In this document: piece after piece, positions 32,545 to 44,901 of the stretch | How positions within the stretch are numbered: the first letter of the stretch is position 1 | Layout of the letters: every line of letters begins with the position of its first letter | Position numbers and translations under genes: made by a program | Notes under the pieces: model-generated | The model's input: the letters and a program-made list of their open reading frames with translations, nothing else | What the model was told of the DNA's origin: nothing | Database searches by the model: none | Source: Aedes albopictus | Lineage: Eukaryota > Arthropoda > Insecta > Diptera > Culicidae | Assembly: GCF_035046485.1 (NCBI RefSeq) | Contig: NC_085138.1 | Span: 87,097,228-87,161,227 of the forward strand | DNA length: 64,000 bases | Direction of reading: 5' to 3'

Positions 32545-33487
32545 GGGGTTTATTTAAATGGAGGTTCGAGTGTAGGAGTATGTGAAGATAGCATATTAGA
32601 CATATGAAAAGATGAGAAGGTAAAAAGCTAGGGAATGAAGAATCGAATATCTAAGAGAATAGTAAGATGGTAAGGCTGAAGTTATGAAAGTTCAAAAATC
32701 AATAAATAGAAAAACGTTCCATATCGTATACCCTTACTGCTGAAAAGTGGTTTTCCCACATTACATGGTAGAGCAGCATCACTTACAAGCGCAGCACAGT
32801 AGCGAGTAACGAGATTGCAACGCCAAACCGACCCTGAAAGTGAGAGGGCCACGTGAAAACAAAAGAAGCAGAACCAGCGCAAGAAAAATGATGCAACAAA
32901 GTGATATGAACTTGATGATGGTATTAGAGCTGCCATGCCATATATATAAAACGATAATATCTCTTCATTTCTAAGTACAGTGGCGTGAGGCGCAATGGCA
33001 TTGCATCAGGGAAGGCGTTGAGGCAGCACGCCTCCACGGCGGCAGGCGGTGGACGGTAGACAGTGCCTTGGTCCCATCAGACCAGCAGCAGAGCCCATCC
33101 TGTGTTCGATGGTGGTGCTTACACCGACCATGACGACGACGACGTCGGAAAAGAGTTGTTTCACGCCCGAGTGAGTAAATTTTTAAAGCACACTCACTTA
33201 CCAGGCATGGTGTTGGTGGTGGCGGCGGTGCAACTGTACTGTATGGAATGGAGGCACGTCATATCACATTTTGGTCTCTGGGAAGACGACTTCCTCGGCA
33301 GTATCGTGCCAATGAAGTTGAAAATGGCACCCACAAAATGGCAAAGCATAGCTATTTTGTTGTAAAATGACGCTACATTTATATACCCAATAGAGGTGGG
33401 AAATTGAAATGGGTAAGTTCAAGGAACAGGCGGACAATGACGCCGTTGTAGTGAGTATCGATAATTTTGCAGCATTGTCTGAAATTA
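32545..33487. other. Purine-rich repeat, then unique-looking DNA
   Basis: 32570-32700 resembles the GAAGATAG repeat of 8561-9354. From about 32700 to 33410 the sequence is mixed and partly GC-rich (33000-33170, with CAGCAGCAGAG and a GACGACGACGACG run). The 100-codon plus frame at 33063 has no recognisable motif, so I leave it uncalled. Confidence 0.45.
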
Positions 33488-33499
33488 AGTTATTGATGA

Positions 33500-33767
33500 C
33501 TTCTTCTTATTCTTTTTATGGCTCTACGTTCCCATTGGGACATGGCCCGCCTCGCTTCAACTTAGTGTTCTTTGAGCATTTCCACAGTTACTAATTGAAG
33601 GGCATTCTTTGCCTGCCATTGCATGAATTCGTACATTGTGAGGCAAGCATAGTGATATGCTATGCCCAGGCAGTCGAGAAAATTTTCTCGACCAGAATGG
33701 ATATCGAGATAACCGTCTCTGGATTGGCGATCCACAGCCTGAACGACTAAGCTAACCGGAGACTCTT
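33500..33767 (-). mobile_element. tRNA-derived SINE with a different tRNA head
   Basis: On the minus strand the head reads GGTTAGCTTAGTCGTTCAGG and GTGGATCGCCAATCC, followed by a decayed B box (GGTTATCTCGATATCC). The tail shares GTAACTGTGGAAATGCTC and AAGAACACTAAG with the Feilai-like copies, ending AAAAAGAATAAGAAGAAG. AGTTATTGATGA (33488-33499) and AGTTATTGAAGA (33768-33779) form an 11/12 target duplication. Confidence 0.82.
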
Positions 33768-34314
33768 AGTTATTGAAGAGCAGTGGCCAAATATTTTATA
33801 TTCTGTTTGATATGGCATTTATTTAATTGGACGATCACGGAAATGTAGAAGATTTCTTGGTCTCTTGTTACTAACGCGCTCGGCTTGTTGAACTTGAGGT
33901 TAGAACGAGACCGGTGCCGTTGTTGATCTTTTCGAACTAGGAGACCTTCGAAAATTCTTTAAGATATTTTTACAGGGGTTTGTCAGAAAGCTTCCAAAAA
34001 GTCGTACAGAATATCCTCACTATAATCTTTCCGAAATCTCCTCTAAGCTTCACCAGACAATACCCCATGAATTAATTCACATATTCTTTCTGAAATTCAA
34101 TCATTCAGATTTCTTTTTTCAGTTGCTTTAGAATTCCTCAAGGGATATTTTAAGAAATTCCACTATGAATTTCCAATAATTTCACAGAGAATTCCAGCAG
34201 TAAATGTTTAAGAAATTCTGAAGACATCCTTAAAAAACGCTCGGAGATTCCTTCAGAAAAACCACTAGGGATTCCTTCTGCAATCTCTGGAACAGAAATC
34301 TTTAAGAATATAGT

Positions 34315-34492
34315 GTGGAGCGGACCTGGTGTGATGGTTAGAACACTTGACTATCACGCTGACGACCTGGGATCGAATCCCACTTCCGACAAACTCGCAA
34401 AATGAGAGTTCTATCTTCGGAAGGGGAGTAAAGCGTGGGTCCTCAGATGAACTAGCCCAGGGCTAAAACATTTGGTAAAAAAGATAAAAAAA
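34315..34492 (+). mobile_element. tRNA-derived SINE, second family
   Basis: Starts GTGGAGCGGACCTGGTGTG. A box GTGTGATGGTTAGA and B box GGGATCGAATCCC are well preserved, and the copy ends GGGCTAAAACATTTGG with an AAGATAAAAAAA tail. Flanks ATATAGTG and ATAGAGTG may be an imperfect duplication. Sister of 7578-7753 and 39834-40014. Confidence 0.88.
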
Positions 34493-35105
34493 TAGAGTGC
34501 ATGGATTTCTTGGAAATTTCCTCCTGAATTTCATTAGAAATTTTTTTATACATTTCATGAGAAATTTTTTCTTGTTTTTGGGAAAATCATCCCGAAACTC
34601 CTGTAGAAATTTTCACAAGGATTTATCAGAAATTCTAACAGGAACAACATTTTTTTTCAAAAATTCCTTCTGGGATTCCTTTAGAATCCCTACGAATTTA
34701 AGAAATTCTCCAACTTTCAAAGAGGATTATTGTTGTAAATTTTGCATGCATTGTTACAAGAATCCTTCAGTGATTCCTAGGAAAATTTTACATGTTGTAT
34801 AAACTTCCCCATGATTTTTCTCAGAAATTCCGTCATAAATTTCTTCATAAGCTTTTCCAGAGTGTTTTCAGGAAATTTTCCAAAAATTCTCACTGAAAGT
34901 TTTGCAAGGTATAATCATAAATGTTCCAAGGAATAACTTTAATTTTAAAACTTTACAGTTTCTTCAGAAATGCATTACATTCCATTAGTTAATCATTCAG
35001 GGAGTTTTCCACGGACTTCTTCGGAAGTAAGTCTGAAAATTCCTTCAGAAGTTTCTTCCGGTATTCCACTTTCCAATTTTTTAAATTCCTTAAGAAATCC
35101 CTCCA

Positions 35106-35333
35106 AGCTTTCCAGTATTAACAAAAATAAAAATACTGATTTTTTATCTTGTCCGACGGTCCGTTTAGAACCTTCTTCTGGGACTCGATTTTTACATATT
35201 TTTTTCCAGTATGATTTTGTAGGACTGGACTAAAAATCTGTAAAAATCGAATATCAGAAGAAGGTCCCGAACGGCGCGAAACCTCGGACAAGATGAAATA
35301 GCAGTATTTTTTCTTTTTGAAGACTGGAAAGCT
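35106..35333. mobile_element. Fold-back element in the satellite
   Basis: AGCTTTCCAGT at the left faces ACTGGAAAGCT at the right. Inside, ATCTTGTCCGACGGTCCG, AACCTTCTTCTGGGA and TCGATTTTTACA have inverted partners. About 228 bp, no coding capacity. Confidence 0.75.
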
Positions 35334-36377
35334 ATTTCGTTTACTCTAGTAATTAGTTCAAACAATGTACTTGGAATTTCTTATAAACAATTTCCAGGGA
35401 CGACCCCAGAGTTCCGTATTCTAATTAGTTTAGCAATTCTCACACAGATTCGTTTTTTACGTTTTCCATTGTTTTTTTTTTTAATTCTTCAACAATTTTC
35501 TTAAGAAACTTTTCCAGTGATTCTTGAGAAAATCTTCTAAGCATTCATTTCCTCTGAGGATTCGCCAAGGAAATTCTCCAGATATTTCTACAGAAATTCT
35601 ACCAAGAGCCCTCCTAGATTTTTTTTAATGGAATGCTTTCGATATTTCTGTACACATTATTTTAAATAAATCATAAGGAATTCTATTCAGGAAAATCTAT
35701 CATGCATTTGTTTTTTTTTTTCAAAAATACACCCAGACATCCTTTCTCGAGATTTTTCTTTGAAAATCTCTCCAGGAATTCCTTTGGGAATACCTTAGAA
35801 AATTCTTCAGTATATTAATTTATTCATTCAGAGATTCCTAAAAGAATTTCTTCAGAAACTTATACCAAATAATATTCAAGAAAATCTTGCGTGTGTTATT
35901 TTAGAAATTTCTCCAATTACTTCGCCAAGAGTTTTTCGGATATTCCTTCAGTAATGTCTTCAGAGATTCTTCTGCAGTTTTTTTTTCTGAAAATATTTCA
36001 AAAGATTCTGCGAGGGTTTGCCGGAAATTCTCCCAAAAATAATTCCTCTGGAATTCCATTTGTTTCTTTAAATTTCTCCAGGGATTTCTTCAGAAACTTG
36101 CCCTGAGAAGATTTTAAAAAGTTTACCAGGGATTTTTTCGAAGTTAGTCTAACAATTCCTCCAGGAATTTCTTCAAGTATTTCTTTTTAAAATCTTTCAT
36201 TAAGTCCTATAGAATTCCCTCCAGGGATTCTTTCCTGCACGGATTTATTCGAAAATTTTCATCAGTGAATCTTTTAAAAAATCATCTAGGGTTTTCTGTA
36301 GGATTTGCTTAAGAAATTCTTGTAAAATCTTCCAAAAGTTGCATAAGAAACTGCTTGAGACAAGAACTTCTCTAGTA

Positions 36378-36500
36378 CAGTGACCCCACAATTTATGAAT
36401 CGGCAAAAATGACCACAGTTTATGGATCACTCATTTGATCAACATGGTGATTCATAAATAGTGTACAAAATTAAGGTGATGCATCGGTATGGGGTCACTG
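36378..36500. mobile_element. 123-bp MITE with TA target
   Basis: CAGTGACCCCACA and the inverted TGGGGTCACTG form the ends, with TA on both sides (36376-36377 and 36501-36502). The interior has inverted TTTATGAATC and GATTCATAAAT pieces. Fits a Tc1/mariner-like non-autonomous element. Confidence 0.8.
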
Positions 36501-38186
36501 TAATTCCTTTAGATTTAGATAACATTCCTTCAGGAAACCTTCCATAGATTTCCTTAGTAGCTCAAGCATTCTTCTAGAAAATCCTTAAGGACATTCTTAG
36601 TAATCTCTACAGGTTTTTTTGGACAATTTTTCACGAACGAATTCAAAAATGTTTCTAGAGATTCTTTCGAAAAATGTTCAAGAAAGGCTCAAGAAACCAT
36701 CATTAAATTATCAATTATCCAAAAGCAGTTTTTCTGCTCAATTTCACAATGCTTCTTATGCAAAAAACTGCATTGTTATCCAGGTAGTAAGGAGAGTGCA
36801 GTGATAAGTTTTTATTAACATTAGTTTCGTTTCGAACGAAAAAACTACGTTTGACTTTTGCAAAACGATGATGGTTTTTTTTTGAGAAAAATTTACACGA
36901 ACTCTGTTAGCAATTCGTCTTGGAATTCCTTCTGAAATTTTCAAAGGATTATTTAAGATTTTCGAATATTTTTTTTCAATTCCTCCAAAGTTTTCTTTAG
37001 ATTTTTTTCTAGTGATTCCTTAAGAAAACCTAGACAGGCCTGCTGTCCATCTATTGCTTTGTAAATTTATTGAAATATTTCTCTTGGGATTTTCCTTAGG
37101 ATTTCTTCAGTAGTTTCTCAAGAAATGTTCAAAAGATTCTTGGGACAGGATTCCTAAGGGGTTTTTCCAGATACTCCTCCAAAAATTCTTACGAAATTTT
37201 CAAGAAATTCCTTGACAGATTGTATCAGAAATTCAATCATGTCATCAAAAAGATTTCACCAGAAAATCTTCTAGAAATTTTTCGAAATTTTTTTGTTGTG
37301 ACTGCCCTAGGGGTTTCCCAAGGAATTCTTCCATGTGTTTCTTCAGACATTCCTTTAAAATGGCTGAAATTTATGTACTCAGTTTTGTTGGATTACATCA
37401 ATAAAATGGTATTAAAAATTCCTCCAAAGATATCTGCAGAAATCATTTCGCAGATCGCTTCAGAGATTCGTGCACGAATTCCTCCACAGATTCCCTAATT
37501 TTTCTCATGAATTGCTTCAGAAGTACTTGCTGGAATTTCTCCAGAGGATCTTTAAGGAACTCTCTTCATATATCCTCTTGGGAAACCATCAAGAATCACT
37601 CCAGAGATTCTCAGGCAATTCTCTAAAATTCCCTCACGAACAATTCGTTGGCATCTTTCCAGCAATTATTCTGGATAATTCTAACGAGATTCTTTTGAAA
37701 GTTCATCCATGGATTTATCAAAAAAAAATATTCTTCCAAAAACTGCTGCATTATTTCATTAAGGGAATCATTCGGACTTTCTTCAGCAATTTTTTCAGAC
37801 ATTCTACCGGTGATCCTTCAAGAGATCCTTCAGAACTTATTCCTTGTCACTTATGAAGCATGTTTCAAGAATTTATTTTTTGTAGTATTTGGAGGGACTT
37901 CTTCAGATCTTCCAGGTATTTCTTCGGAAATTCCTGTAAAAATACATTTCCTTCAGACAATTTATCACTATTTCCTTGAAGAATTCTTCCAGGACCTTGA
38001 ATATCCAAAAATTCAAGCTGAGCTAAAGTTTACCAGGGATTCCTTCAGAAACTCATAAAGGGTGTCAGTTAGAAATCTCTAAAGGAATTTCCTCGGAAAA
38101 TTCTCAACAAATTCTTAAATAAACAACTCCAGATTTCATTTAGAACGAGTTATTCCTTTGTATCATTTCCAGAATTCCTCCAGAAC

Positions 38187-39000
38187 TCGAACAGGAATGA
38201 ATAACAGACACATAACTGGAGAATACCAAAATCAGGTATCATACCAAGACAAGGTATTGGTCGGTAATCCACCCGAGCAGGAGAAAATAGCTGAAGAATA
38301 ACAAACTCAGGTATGGAAAACCGAATACCTACAACCTGAATGAGGTATTAAGAAGCCCTGCATAAGAGGTAAAATACCTAAAATAATAACTGATGTGTTT
38401 CCTGTGCATAACACGCGAATAATGACTTCAGGTATGGTAATACCTAAATAATAATCGGTGATTTTTCCATACAAATAGTGATTTTTCCATAATTGAATAA
38501 TACCTCAATCAGTACTCAAAACCAAACTAATAACTCGTTGAGGTATTCTATCAATACCTGCAAAATACCAAAATAAGTTATTTTCAATACCTGGACAATC
38601 GACCAATACCTCATCTTGGTATGATACCTGACTTTGGTATGCTGCAGTTATGTGTCAGTTATTCGTTCCTGCTCGGGGCAGGTATTGAAAATAACTTATT
38701 TTGGTATTTTGTAGGTATTAATACAATACCTCAATGAGTTATTGGTTTGGTGTTGAGGACTGCTTGAGGTATTATTCAATTATGGAAAAATCGTCATTTG
38801 TATGGAAAAAGAGCTGATTATTATATAGGTATTGCCATACCTGAAGTCATTATTCACGCGTTATGCACAGAATACACACCAGTTATTATTTTAGGTATTT
38901 TACCTCTTATGCAGGGCTACTTAATACCTCATTCAGGTTGTAGGTATTCGGTTTTCCATACCTGAGTTAGTTATTCTTCAGCTATTTTCTCCTGCTCGGG
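38187..39000. mobile_element. Two interlocked inverted repeats (TIR CCCGAGCAGGA)
   Basis: Four segments follow one another: X (38187-38271), Y (38272-38593), inverted X (38594-38678), inverted Y (38679-39000). Both X and Y start with a CCCGAGCAGGA-type end and are rich in AGGTAT and ATACCT words. So two fold-back elements overlap, each carrying one arm of the other in its loop. X ends are slightly diverged (CTCGAACAGGA at the left). Confidence 0.8.
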
Positions 39001-39833
39001 AAGCTACCTATGGAATGCTTTTAGGAATTCTTTCAAGTATTCCTTAAGGACTATTCCAAAAATTCCTCCAGAGGTAACTTCAGACATTTTAGTTCAGGAA
39101 TCCTTCCAAAAAACTTCAAGAATTGCTTCAAAAAATTCACCAAGGGTTCTTCTGGAGCTCTTTAAGAGGAACTTTCCGAAAATCTTTAGGGGATTCCTTC
39201 ATTATTTCAAACATTCCCACACTTGTTTTGTACAATTTTTGGAAGAACTGCTGAAAAAAATCTCTGGATGATGCTGTGAAGAAATCCCAGGAGATAAATC
39301 TGACGGAATCACATGAGCAATTTGAAAAAGAACCTTTATTGGATTTCACCAGGAATTTCTGAAGGATTTTCTCGGAGATTTTTTGGCAGCACTCTTGGAG
39401 GGATTTCCATAGTATTTTTAAAGAGGAATTTTATGAAAAAAAAATCTATGGAAGAAATCTTTTGCTGAAATTCTTGAAATGCTGAAATAGTCCCTGAAGA
39501 AATCCCCGAAGAAATTTCAGAAGGAATCTATGGAGGAATTACTATAAAAATCCGAAGAAAACTCTAGTTTACATTTTGTAAAAATGTCTGATGATATTTA
39601 AAAAAAATCCCAGGGAAATTCTCAAAGAATTCTCAAAAACAAATTCTGAAGTAATTCCTTGATTCCTTGAAATTATTGAGAACATTTAGAAGAGTTCCTG
39701 GAAAAAATCTTCAATTGAGTACTTAAAGTATTTTATTCTAAAAATCTTGGAGAAATCTCCTACAAAATATTCTTGGAAAAATCTGAAAGAATTTCTGAAT
39801 CAATATTTTAGGGAACTTTTTTATCCATGAAGA

Positions 39834-40014
39834 TTTTTTTTATCTGTATTAACGAGATTTTTAGCCCTAGGCTAGTTCATCTCCAGACCCACGCTTTACT
39901 TCCCTTCCGAAGGAAGAACTCACATTTTAGCGAGTTTATCGGGAGTAGGATTCGATCCCAGGTCCTCGGCGTGATAGTCAAGTGTTCTAACCATCACACC
40001 AGGTCCGCTCCACA
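39834..40014 (-). mobile_element. tRNA-derived SINE, second family, exact target duplication
   Basis: On minus: GTGGAGCGGACCTGGTGTG, B box GGGATCGAATCC, end GGGCTAAAAATCTCGTTAAT and AGATAAAAAAAA. The perfect duplication ATCCATGAAGA stands at 39823-39833 and 40015-40025. The insertion is inside satellite DNA. Confidence 0.92.
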
Positions 40015-40907
40015 ATCCATGAAGAAAATTATGAAGGAATGAATACCTGGAGAAACTTCTAATTCCTCCATAAAGATTTTCCAAAGGACTCCCCAGACAA
40101 ATATCTGAAGTAATCCCAGCAGAAGTTTCAAAAGGTGCTCATGGAAAATTCCACAAACGAATAATTGGTGAAATTTCTGAAGAAATTTTCAAGGACGTAT
40201 CCAAATGAAACTGTGGGATTACTTCAGAAGTTGCTTCAGAGATTCCGTTAGAAATTTCTCCAGATATTTCACTAGTATTTTTTTTTTCAAAACCTGTTTT
40301 GGAAAATTTTCAAATGCAATCTTTTCAAATTGTTGTACAGATTACTAAAGCAATTCTTTTCCAAAAATCTGTCGTGGACTTTTACAATAGTTTCTCCAGG
40401 GATTCTTTAAACATGGATTGCTGAATTCCATCATGATTTTCTTCACAGCTTGCTTTAGAAATTCCACTAGGAATTTCATTAAACATAACTCTTCAAATCA
40501 ATCCATGGACTTCTTCAGAAATTCATCCATGGTTTCTATCAGAAATCTATCCGAGGGTTCATTCTGAAAATTTTCCACGGATTCTTACCGGAGTTTCTCC
40601 AAGAAGTCCTTCAGAAGTTAAGATAGAGAGAGATTTCTTCAAAATTTCCTTCAGAAACTCTGCAAAATCCCTGCAAGAATTCGTTGAGCTACTCCTCCAT
40701 GGATTAGTTTAAAAATTTATCCAGAAATTTTCGAAAAGATTTCTCTAGAAAACGTTACATAAATAAACATTCTTCTGAGATTTTTTCAATTTTTTTTCTA
40801 TTTTTTTTTTCAAATCTTCTAGAGACGTATTTTGAAAATCCTTCACAGATTTTTTTTAATTCTTTCAGTGATTCCTTCAGTTTATCTATCAGGTTTTTGT
40901 TCACGAA

Positions 40908-41194
40908 CAGAGATGCTAGATATATAGATGTTTCTGTATTATACAGACAAGATACAGAGTACAGAAAATGCAGATTTTGAAAATGTGATACAGATTTCTC
41001 CAGACAACATGAAATTTTCAAAATTGAAGTTATTTTCAATAATTTTTATGAAAATTTTATAAATTTCAGCTTTAACTTATAAGAATTTATGAAAATATGT
41101 GCATTTTCACACATGTTGTGAAGAAATAAATATAAGTTAAAATTGAAAATTGTGCATTGACACAGATTTTTGATAGAATAATCTGGCATTTCTG
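40908..41194. mobile_element. hAT-like MITE, 287 bp
   Basis: The ends CAGAGATGCTAGA and TCTGGCATTTCTG are inverted repeats of the CAGAG type seen in hAT elements. The 8-bp flanks TTCACGAA (40900-40907) and CTCACGAA (41195-41202) match at seven of eight positions, the hAT duplication length. Confidence 0.75.
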
Positions 41195-42480
41195 CTCACG
41201 AACTCCTCAGTTATTTTTTTAGGATTTTTTTCCCAAAGCTACCTTCAGAAAGTCTTCTACTCTTTCTTTAAGAAAATTCCACAGGGATTGTTATCTAATG
41301 ATCCCTCCGAAAATTTCTGAAAGATTTCTTCTAGAACGCATTATATGAATTTCTCAAAAAAGGTTGAATGAATTTCTTTAAAAATTCTCCAAGGGATTTT
41401 TTCAGACATTATCTCTCAGAGTCATTTGGATATTGAGTACTCCTTTGGATATTGGATACTTCAGGAACTCCTTCATCTCCTTCCCAAGGATTCTTTCTGA
41501 AATTCTTTCCGCGGTGCTTCCGAAAATACTTTAATAATGTTTCGGAAATTTCTACCAAGGATTCCTTCGAGAGTTCCTCCAGGAATTTTTTCAGAATTTT
41601 TTTCAGATATTTGTATAAACAATCACCCATAGATATATTTAAAAATTTCTCTAGGTTGTAACGTATTGCGTTTTTTTAGTTATAGAAGAAAAATAAATAA
41701 ATACACTAAAAGTTATTTAAATTTTTGTTTTGTATTTATGTTAACTATATTGAAATATTTCATTTGATTGTAAAATCGGTCCATGCCTGAATGGACCTGA
41801 TGAATTCCTTAAAATAAATAGTAGAAAGTTTGAAATTCCGTTTAGTTCCGTTACGTTTCACATCGCTTAGTTGAATAAACATACTCACTACCTTACGTTA
41901 CGTTTTAGTCCCGTTACGTCGCTCGGATGAGTAAGAATCCCTTCGGTTTTCCCTAAGTATCTTTTAGCCTGTGAAAGAGTTGGAGTTAATTTGCGTTCGA
42001 AGAAATTCTGCCGTTTACCAAGAACCGTTCAAAACCGTCCCTGAGTGAAATAGTCTCTTGCAAAGTCGGGCAAATTTCAACACGACCGGTGGTCTCTCTT
42101 TGAGAGTGGCGCTTAAGCCACCGTGCTTTAACCAAATCCTCAAGAATAGTTTACGAACGGTTACAAGGTACTCTTCAGATTCACGAATTTCTCCAGAGAC
42201 ATTTTCAGGAATTTCTCTAAGTACTGCATTGACAATTCCCAAATGAATGTATCGAGGAATTTCTTCAGGGATTTCTCCAGGTATTCTTGAGATGCATTTC
42301 AGTAGTTTCAGACGGAATACCTCTTCAGAACCCTGCAGAAGCTCACACAGAAAATCCAGTTTTGCATTTTGCATTTTTGCACTTAAAATAAATTATGAGA
42401 TTCTTTCAAGAATTCCATTAGGGGTTTCCCTTGGATTCCTTCAGAAATCACTCAAGTGATTCTTTTGAGAATTTATCCGA

Positions 42481-43527
42481 AGATTTCCGCAGGAGTTCGA
42501 CTTTTTATGAACTTTGAAAACACATTTGGCTTTATCTGAATCTGCGGAGATCTTCCATTTCTAATTCACAATTCGTTAACTCTGCACCCAATCAGAACAA
42601 TCGGCTGCTTTTGAAACCTTTCTGTGAAATTACTGTTTGTTTAACCCAAACTCTTCACGCATGAAAATTGTTCACGGAATCATTAACTTTTGCAAGCCGG
42701 TTAATTTTTTTTTGTTGTTTCCCGTCTGCGTTTTCCCGCCTTCCACGTCGTACCCGACTCACATTGTGTAGGTATCACTACATTCTCTGTTGTTCAAAAC
42801 TTTCGGCACCGGGGCGGAGTTTCCTCCGTACGACGAGACTTGTTGAACTCGCTTTTTTCCACTTGCCTGCCTTTTGGTTTGGACGAGCTCGCTTGCTGTC
42901 TGTCTGATTGTCTGACTGAGTGACTGACTGACTGGCTGTTGAGTTCATCCCTACTCAGCTCAGCTCAACTCAACTCGACTCGGAGCCGTGCACACGCAGC
43001 CGGGCCGGGCTGTGAATCGGTGGTGTGGAAAAACTCAACGAAAGGGAAAACAAAACCAGGCACCTGGCACCAGGTATCCGAATCCACCATAGCATCCGCG
43101 TTTCGGCGAACTGAGCAAATTTGTCTAATTGTTCATTGTTTTCACTTTCGAGTTTATTATTTTAACAACGATGGGATGAGCGGTGGTGCACTGAATAAAA
43201 ATTGGATTGCGAAAGGGCTCGGCTCAAGTGGAGTGGAATTTTCTTTTCTGGAATTTGGGTGCTGTTTTAGCTGATTGGTTGAAATTAGAAACAATAGTGA
43301 GCTTGAAAGATTTTTTTTGGGACAACGGAAGCAAAATCAGTTCCAGCCATTTGAAAATGTTCTGTTTCGAATAATGGTAGGCCCCTGAGATCACTTAGAA
43401 TTCCCTGTATTTAGGATATCTGGTACTCCTTACAAACACGTTGAAACAACCTGGGACACCCATGATATTTCTTTAAAAAATGATCTAGTTAAGTTTTACT
43501 TTTGTAAATGACTCTCTGAAATCCTCA
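42481..43527. other. Non-satellite island, possible regulatory DNA
   Basis: The satellite stops and the sequence becomes mixed, with a GC-richer part at 42690-43100 that has a GACTGACTGACTGACTGG microsatellite-like run (42916-42938) and CTCAGCTCAGCTCAACTC runs (42955-42980). Open frames at 42668-42907 and 42939-43274 (79 and 111 codons) have no family motif. This is one of the few places where a host promoter or exon could hide, but nothing confirms it. Confidence 0.35.
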
Positions 43528-43887
43528 ATATGCATCCTAGTGGGTTCCAGTCTTCGACAAAGTTCTCTGGATTAACTAGTACTACACCACCACGTCTTTG
43601 ATTTTGATCTAGATCTACTGTAATTTATCTAGATATGTTATATTTTTTATATCACTCTCTAGAATTCTTATTATTAATCCTAGAGAATAGAAGTTTTCGG
43701 AAATGTTCACTGAATTGGCTGGTGCCAATTGCGTTCGTTGGAACACTTTCACGTCTCGGGTCTCAAGAAAAATAGAACTTATCTAGATAAATTACAGCAG
43801 ATCTAGATCAAAACAGAAGACCTGATGGTGTAGTACTAAGTAATCCAGGGAATTTTGCCGAAGACTGCAACCCTCTAGGATGCATAT
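43528..43887. mobile_element. Fold-back element, 360 bp
   Basis: ATATGCATCCTAG at the left and CTAGGATGCATAT at the right start arms of about 110 bp that share CAGTCTTCGACAAAGTTC, AGTACTACACCA and GATCTAGATCTACTG in inverted order, around a 140-bp centre. Confidence 0.8.
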
Positions 43888-44901
43888 AGATTCTGAAGTG
43901 CCTAGGATAATACCCAGGAGAATACCTGAAGAAACACCCCAACATATCCTTTTTCTACACTGAAAAAATGCTTAAAAAGCTTCTGTAGGCATTCCTGGAA
44001 AATCCCTCAACAAATTTCTGGGGGATCCATGGGGCATTTCCTGAAGAAATCCTTAAATGAGGTGCTGAATATATCTCTGATTCCTCTAAAAACGATAAAT
44101 ACCTTTTCTAAAGGAATTTCCTGGAAGAATTCCTCAAAGCAGCACTAAAGAAATAACTGAAGAAACCTCGGCAAGCATTTATAGGATTTTTTTCTAATAA
44201 ATCTTCGAAATGCTAAGAAATAGATTCTGGAATCATTTCTGAGGAAATTGATGAGAAAATCTTTAGAAAATTCTTAAAAAAAATCCCTAAAAGAAGGTCT
44301 AAATAAATCCAAACCCCGGAGGAATACCAGAAGAAACTATTGGAAAAATCCCTGTAAGAATTCTCAGATGAATGTTCAAGAGAATTTCTAGTGGAATTAC
44401 AAAAAAGGCCAAAAAATCCCCGAATAAACGTAATAGTATCTGTAAGAACCTCTGGAGAAATTAAAGCTATGTCTGAAAAATTTTTGGAAAAAATAACCGA
44501 ATTTCTAGAAAAAAAAATCACAGAGGAATTTCCAACAGAATCCCCGAATATTTGTTTAAAAAAAATCTCATGGAATTGCATCTTTTGAAGAAGTTCATAT
44601 AAAATTTTTCGGAGAGATCTCACAGAAAAACTACGAGAAAAAGTTATGGCAATATTTATGGAGAAATTCTATCAAAAATGTTTGAAGTAATACACGAAGG
44701 AATACAAGTATGAACTTATGTAGCCATCCTTGTATAAATTGTCTGTAGAATCCCTCAAGGAGGAATTTCGGAAGGAATTTGTGAAGAAACCCGTGGAACA
44801 GTTTCAAGATGCAAATCTTATGAGAATTTTCTCGAAAAACTCCTGAAGAAGTTCCAGGGACAATTCCTGGACGAGTTCTTGAAAGAATCTCTGGAGGGAT
44901 C

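Larger units (their letters stand above)
33955..38186 (+). repeat. 12-bp degenerate satellite, CTCCAG-strand orientation
   Basis: Variations on TTCCTTCAGAAATTC and TTCCTCCAGGGATTC recur with a loose 12-bp (or 15-bp) spacing throughout. It is the most degenerate block of this satellite, and indels break the period. A SINE (34315), a fold-back (35106) and a TA-type MITE (36378) lie in it. Short open frames such as 34497-34802 and 37470-37856 follow the repeat and have no independent support. Confidence 0.75.
39001..42480. repeat. 12-bp degenerate satellite, mixed orientation
   Basis: 39001-39350 has the CTCCAG-strand orientation, about 39350-40200 the opposite one (GAAGGAATCTATGGAGGAATT), and 40200-42480 returns to the first. 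41640-42000 is interrupted by AT-rich non-satellite DNA with GTTACGT words (CCGTTACGTTTCAC, TTACGTTACGTTTTAG). No coding feature found. Confidence 0.65.

Noticed and set aside
33063..33365. 100-codon plus-strand gene next to the BEL element
   Set aside because: Has a patch of acidic residues from a GAC run, but no family motif or supporting context.
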